Shown here in pieces: positions 5,110-7,550 of a stretch of 7,550 nt of DNA. Position numbers and translations under genes: made by a program. Each line of letters opens with the position of its first letter. The stretch's first letter is position 1. Origin of the DNA: Deltaproteobacteria bacterium (GTDB lineage: Bacteria; Desulfobacterota; JAENJC01); the NCBI GenBank assembly GCA_016208525.1, contig JACQYJ010000120.1, positions 1 to 7,550 of the forward strand, in the 5' to 3' direction. Under the pieces are notes generated by a model. That model was not told the DNA's origin. It saw nothing but the letters and a program-made list of their open reading frames with translations, and made no database searches.

Positions 5110-6235
5110 CTAAGTAAATATCTTTCCTGGATTCATAATATTATTCGGGTCCAAGGCATTCTTTATCGCCTTCATCATTCCTATCTCCGAATCGGAAAGC
5201 TGCATCCTGAGATATGGCGCCTTGGAAATGCCTATTCCGTGCTCTCCTGAAATGGCTCCTTCAAGCTCCACTGTTGCCTTGAATATATCCTTTATTGCCT
5301 CGTCAGCCCGTTTCATATCCCCGGCATTCTTTTTGTCAACCTTTATGTTTACGTGTAGGTTCCCGTCGCCAGCGTGCCCGAAGGAAGCAATGGTAAGATT
5401 ATGTCTATCCGCTATGGCATCCAGCCGCTTTACCATCTCGGGAATCACGTTCCTTGGGACTACGATGTCTTCGCTTATCTTTCCCGGCCAGAACTTCAGC
5501 ATTGAAGGTGACGCCCCCCTTCTTGCCTTCCAGAGGTTGTCAGACTCAACCTTATTGGCAGCCACATTGAATTCAACGGCGCCGTTTTTCAGACATGCCT
5601 CCTTTATCCTTCCTTCCTGCCTGTCGAGGATCATGGGGTCGCCGTCTATCTCTATCAGAAGCATCGCTCCGGAATTTTCAGGAAGCTCCATTTCAAGGCT
5701 ACCCTTTACGCAAGAAAGGGTGTTTCTGTCCAGAAACTCAAGGGTTGTCGGGACGACCTTTGACCTGATTATATCAGAAACGGTCCTCGCAGCATCCTCC
5801 GCACTCCTGAAGACAGCAGTCATGGTCTTCTTTCCCTCAGGCAATGGGATAAGCCTTATGATAAGTTTTGTTATGATCCCAAGGGTCCCTTCAGAGCCGA
5901 TCATAAGTCTTGTCAGATCGTACCCGGTAGCCCTTTTGACGGTCTTCCCGCCTGTATTTATTATCTCTCCGGCAGGTGTTACAACCTCCAGTCCAAGTAT
6001 GTAGTCCCTGGTAACTCCGTATTTTACTTCTTGGTACGATGGGGAATCTAAACTTATTGGCAAGCCTGACTATCTCGGAGACATCATAGGTGTTTGCCGG
6101 AAGGACAACGGCATCAGGCATAAAACTCTGCCCTGTGGCATCGTAGGAGTAGCAAACCAGGTCAGCCCTTGAGGTCAGCAGGTTATCCTGGCCGACCACA
6201 CCTTCCAGTTCTTTTAAAATAGCATGGTTAATCAT
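5110..6235 (-). pseudogene. glcD: GlcD/D-lactate dehydrogenase-type FAD oxidase, deleted and frameshifted
   Basis: This family oxidises glycolate or D-lactate with FAD. Sixty-nine codons from ATG 6235 give a normal amino terminus (ELEGVVGQDNLLTSRADLVC, then DAVVLPANTYDVSEIVRLAN, ending FPIVPR at 6029). The next family-like sequence, VKYGVTRDYILGLEVV, starts at 6027 in another frame and runs for 305 residues to the stop at 5110-5112. It includes GSEGTLGIIT, SEDIVVPR, GHAGDGNLHVN, SGEHGIGI and NPGKIF. About 85 codons that normally lie between, with the glycine-rich FAD-phosphate loop and the GGNVAENAGG region, are missing, so no working flavoenzyme is expected. No clear ribosome site precedes 6235. 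An assembly error at 6027-6031 is the main alternative. The substrate cannot be told from sequence. Confidence 0.85.
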
Positions 6236-6282
6236 CACTGGAAGTTTAATTGAAACAGAGTAATGGGTCAAATGGTTTTTAT

Positions 6283-6311
6283 CTTATCTTTTATTTTAAA
6301 CTTCTTGACAA
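6283..6311 (-). promoter_or_regulatory. Possible weak promoter for the glcD-type gene
   Basis: On the minus strand, TTGTCA (6311-6306), a 17-base spacer and GATAAG (6288-6283) make a weak sigma-70-like pair. The -35 box overlaps that of the plus-strand promoter at 6305-6310, since TTGACAA and TTGTCAA are reverse complements. If both work, the two genes are fired divergently from a shared -35 segment. Confidence 0.3.
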
Positions 6312-6333
6312 CTTATCAGGGTGGCGGTAATAC
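6305..6333 (+). promoter_or_regulatory. Sigma-70-type promoter of the sulfide:quinone oxidoreductase gene
   Basis: TTGACA (6305-6310), a 17-base spacer and TAATAC (6328-6333) form a near-consensus promoter. Transcription would begin near 6340, leaving a leader of about 130 bases that contains the inverted repeat at 6362-6430. Confidence 0.6.
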
Positions 6334-6361
6334 TTATTCATACTATTCGCTAAAAACTGCA

Positions 6362-6430
6362 AACCGCAGAGAACACGGAGAAGAAAAGGGTTTTAAAAGG
6401 TTTTTATATCCAAAATTTATCTCTGTGGTT
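6362..6430. repeat. Inverted repeat in the leader of the oxidoreductase gene
   Basis: AACCGCAGAGA (6362-6372) and TCTCTGTGGTT (6420-6430) pair in 10 of 11 positions; the odd pair is C with T. The interior (about 47 bases) is A-rich and includes GAACACGGAGAAG. Elements with CAGAGAACACGGAG-like cores are seen as dispersed repeats in several bacterial genomes, so this may be a short mobile-type repeat rather than a gene-specific control site. Confidence 0.5.
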
Positions 6431-6456
6431 AGATTTTGACAATACGATTTATTAAC

Positions 6457-6464
6457 AAAGGAGG
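6457..6464 (+). promoter_or_regulatory. Strong ribosome binding site of the oxidoreductase gene
   Basis: AAAGGAGG is a near-perfect match to the anti-Shine-Dalgarno target and lies five bases before ATG 6470. It fixes the start, and it suggests that the gene was well translated before the in-frame TGA arose, or still is. Confidence 0.8.
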
Positions 6465-6469
6465 CAGAT

Positions 6470-7550
6470 ATGGCAAAGGTAGTTATTGTTGGCGCTTCAA
6501 CAGGCGGACTCCCTGCGGCTTACGAGATCAAGAAAACCCTCGGAGCTGCTCACAATGTGACAGTGATCTCAAACACGGAGACCTTTCACTTCATTCCCTC
6601 AAACCCCTGGGTAGCGGTAGGGTGGAGGACAAGGAGGGATATAAGCTTCCTCATTAAGCCTTACCTTGATAAAAAAGGTATAAATTTTATTTCCGAAGGC
6701 GCCCAGAAGATAGACCCAAAGCTGAACCGGGTTATTACAGGCAAAGGGACTGTTGTCTCTTATGATTACCTTGTCATAGCCACAGGGCCGAAGCTCTCTT
6801 TTGATGAGATAGAGGGGCTTGGGCCTGAAGGGAATACCGACTCGATCTGTACAGTGGACCATGCAGAAAAGTGATATGAGCAGTACAAAAAATTTGTTGA
6901 AGACCCGGGCCCCATAGTTGTTGGCGCGGCCCAGGGGGCATCCTGTTTCGGGCCTGCATACGAGTTTGCCTTTATCCTTGATTCCGACCTACGCAGCAAG
7001 AAACTCCGCAATAAGGTCCCTATAACCTTCGTTACCCCTGAGCCGTATATAGGCCATATGGGGCTTATGGGAGTGGGAGACTCCAAGGGGCTTCTTGAGC
7101 ATGAACTCCGCGAAAGGCATATAAACTGGCATACGAATGCGAAGATCAAGAAAGTTGAAAAAGGGAAAATGACCATAGAGGTTCAAAACGAGGGTGAAAA
7201 GGAGCTACCGTTCAAATACTCCATGATCATCCCTCCTTTCAAGGGAGTGGATGCCGTGGCCCAGGTGGAGGGGCTCTGCAATCCCAGAGGGTTCGTCATT
7301 GTTGATGCCTATCAGAGGTCTCCCAAATATCAGAATATCTATTCAGTGGGCGTATCTATTGCCATTCCGCCACTTGAGGCCACCCCGGTGCCGACAGGTG
7401 TGCCGAAGACAGGTTACATGATAGAGAGCATGGTCACGGCTGCCGCTCATAATATAAAGGCCGCTGTCGAGGGGAGGCCGGTATCCGCAAAGGCGACTTG
7501 CAATGCCCTATGTCTTGCCGACATGGGAGATAACGGGATAGCCTTTATTG
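6470..7550 (+). pseudogene. sqr: Sulfide:quinone oxidoreductase with in-frame TGA at codon 135, cut by window end
   Basis: This flavoprotein family oxidises sulfide at the membrane and passes electrons to quinone. The amino terminus has the FAD loop VVIVGASTGGLPAAYEI (4-20), then NPWVAVGWRTRRDI and the YDYLVIATGP strand (98-107). The three redox cysteines are present: C127 in SICTVDHAEK, C159 in GASCFGPAYEF and C348 in CLADMGDNG, matching C128, C160 and C356 of the Acidithiobacillus enzyme. Carboxy-side motifs include TPEPYIGHMG, NIYSVGVSIAIPP and PTGVPKTGYM. Codon 135 (6872-6874) is TGA, yet the same frame stays open and family-like for 225 further codons to the window end. This is a nonsense mutation, a sequencing error or a readthrough site. 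Without readthrough only 134 residues are made. The remaining carboxy end lies beyond the window. Confidence 0.85.

Noticed and set aside
5222..6004. Long plus-strand open frame of 260 codons
   Set aside because: It is antisense to the glcD-type gene, whose motifs are unmistakable on the minus strand, and its translation shows no recognisable family.
6872..6900. Selenocysteine insertion at the TGA, suggested also by the nearby Se/S-carrier-like DUF3343 gene
   Set aside because: The position is not a redox cysteine. The only hairpin just downstream (ACAAA/TTTGT at 6885-6897) is weak with an AAA loop, unlike a bacterial SECIS. No sel genes are in the window.

Overview
The window is bacterial and probably Gram-negative. 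A zapB-zapA-type cell-division pair, a sulfide:quinone oxidoreductase, a GlcD-type flavin oxidase and REP-like palindromes together fit an anaerobic or sulfur-cycling lineage such as Desulfobacterota or Nitrospirota. That placement is an inference from gene content; there is no rRNA or other marker to test it.

Bases 1-2844 are a mobile and decayed zone. A fragment of an IS1634-type transposase (2-141) abuts an IS66-like element (142-2540). The element has 16-bp terminal inverted repeats with one mismatch. It carries two genes joined by a 4-base ATGA overlap: a DUF4338 protein, the same domain family as DruA of the Druantia anti-phage system, and a single-ORF IS66 transposase. No tnpA or tnpB is present. 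On its right side the element cuts off a higA-type antitoxin gene, and next to that is what looks like the eroded 3' end of higB. The two flanks come from different genes and show no 8-bp target duplication.

Bases 2956-4892 look like ordinary chromosome. A DUF3343 (Se/S-carrier-like) gene converges, with one base between, on a minus-strand zapB-zapA pair that has a near-consensus sigma-70 promoter. A possible 40-codon reading frame lies directly upstream of zapB with a 4-base overlap. Divergent to these is an RNase Z-like metallo-beta-lactamase gene with all its metal-ligand motifs.

Bases 4891-5109 hold repeats: a 38-bp unit in two tandem copies, with shorter partial copies inside the 3' end of the preceding gene, and a symmetric two-stage palindrome with 15-bp perfect outer arms. 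They lie between two convergent genes.

Bases 5110-7550 hold two broken redox genes. A minus-strand glcD-type FAD oxidase has lost about 85 codons, including the FAD-binding loop, and is frameshifted at the scar. A plus-strand sulfide:quinone oxidoreductase has a good promoter and ribosome site and keeps all three redox cysteines, but codon 135 is TGA; it runs off the window end. The most notable points are the DUF4338-transposase coupling, the TGA in the otherwise intact oxidoreductase, the small frame ahead of zapB and the palindromic repeats.
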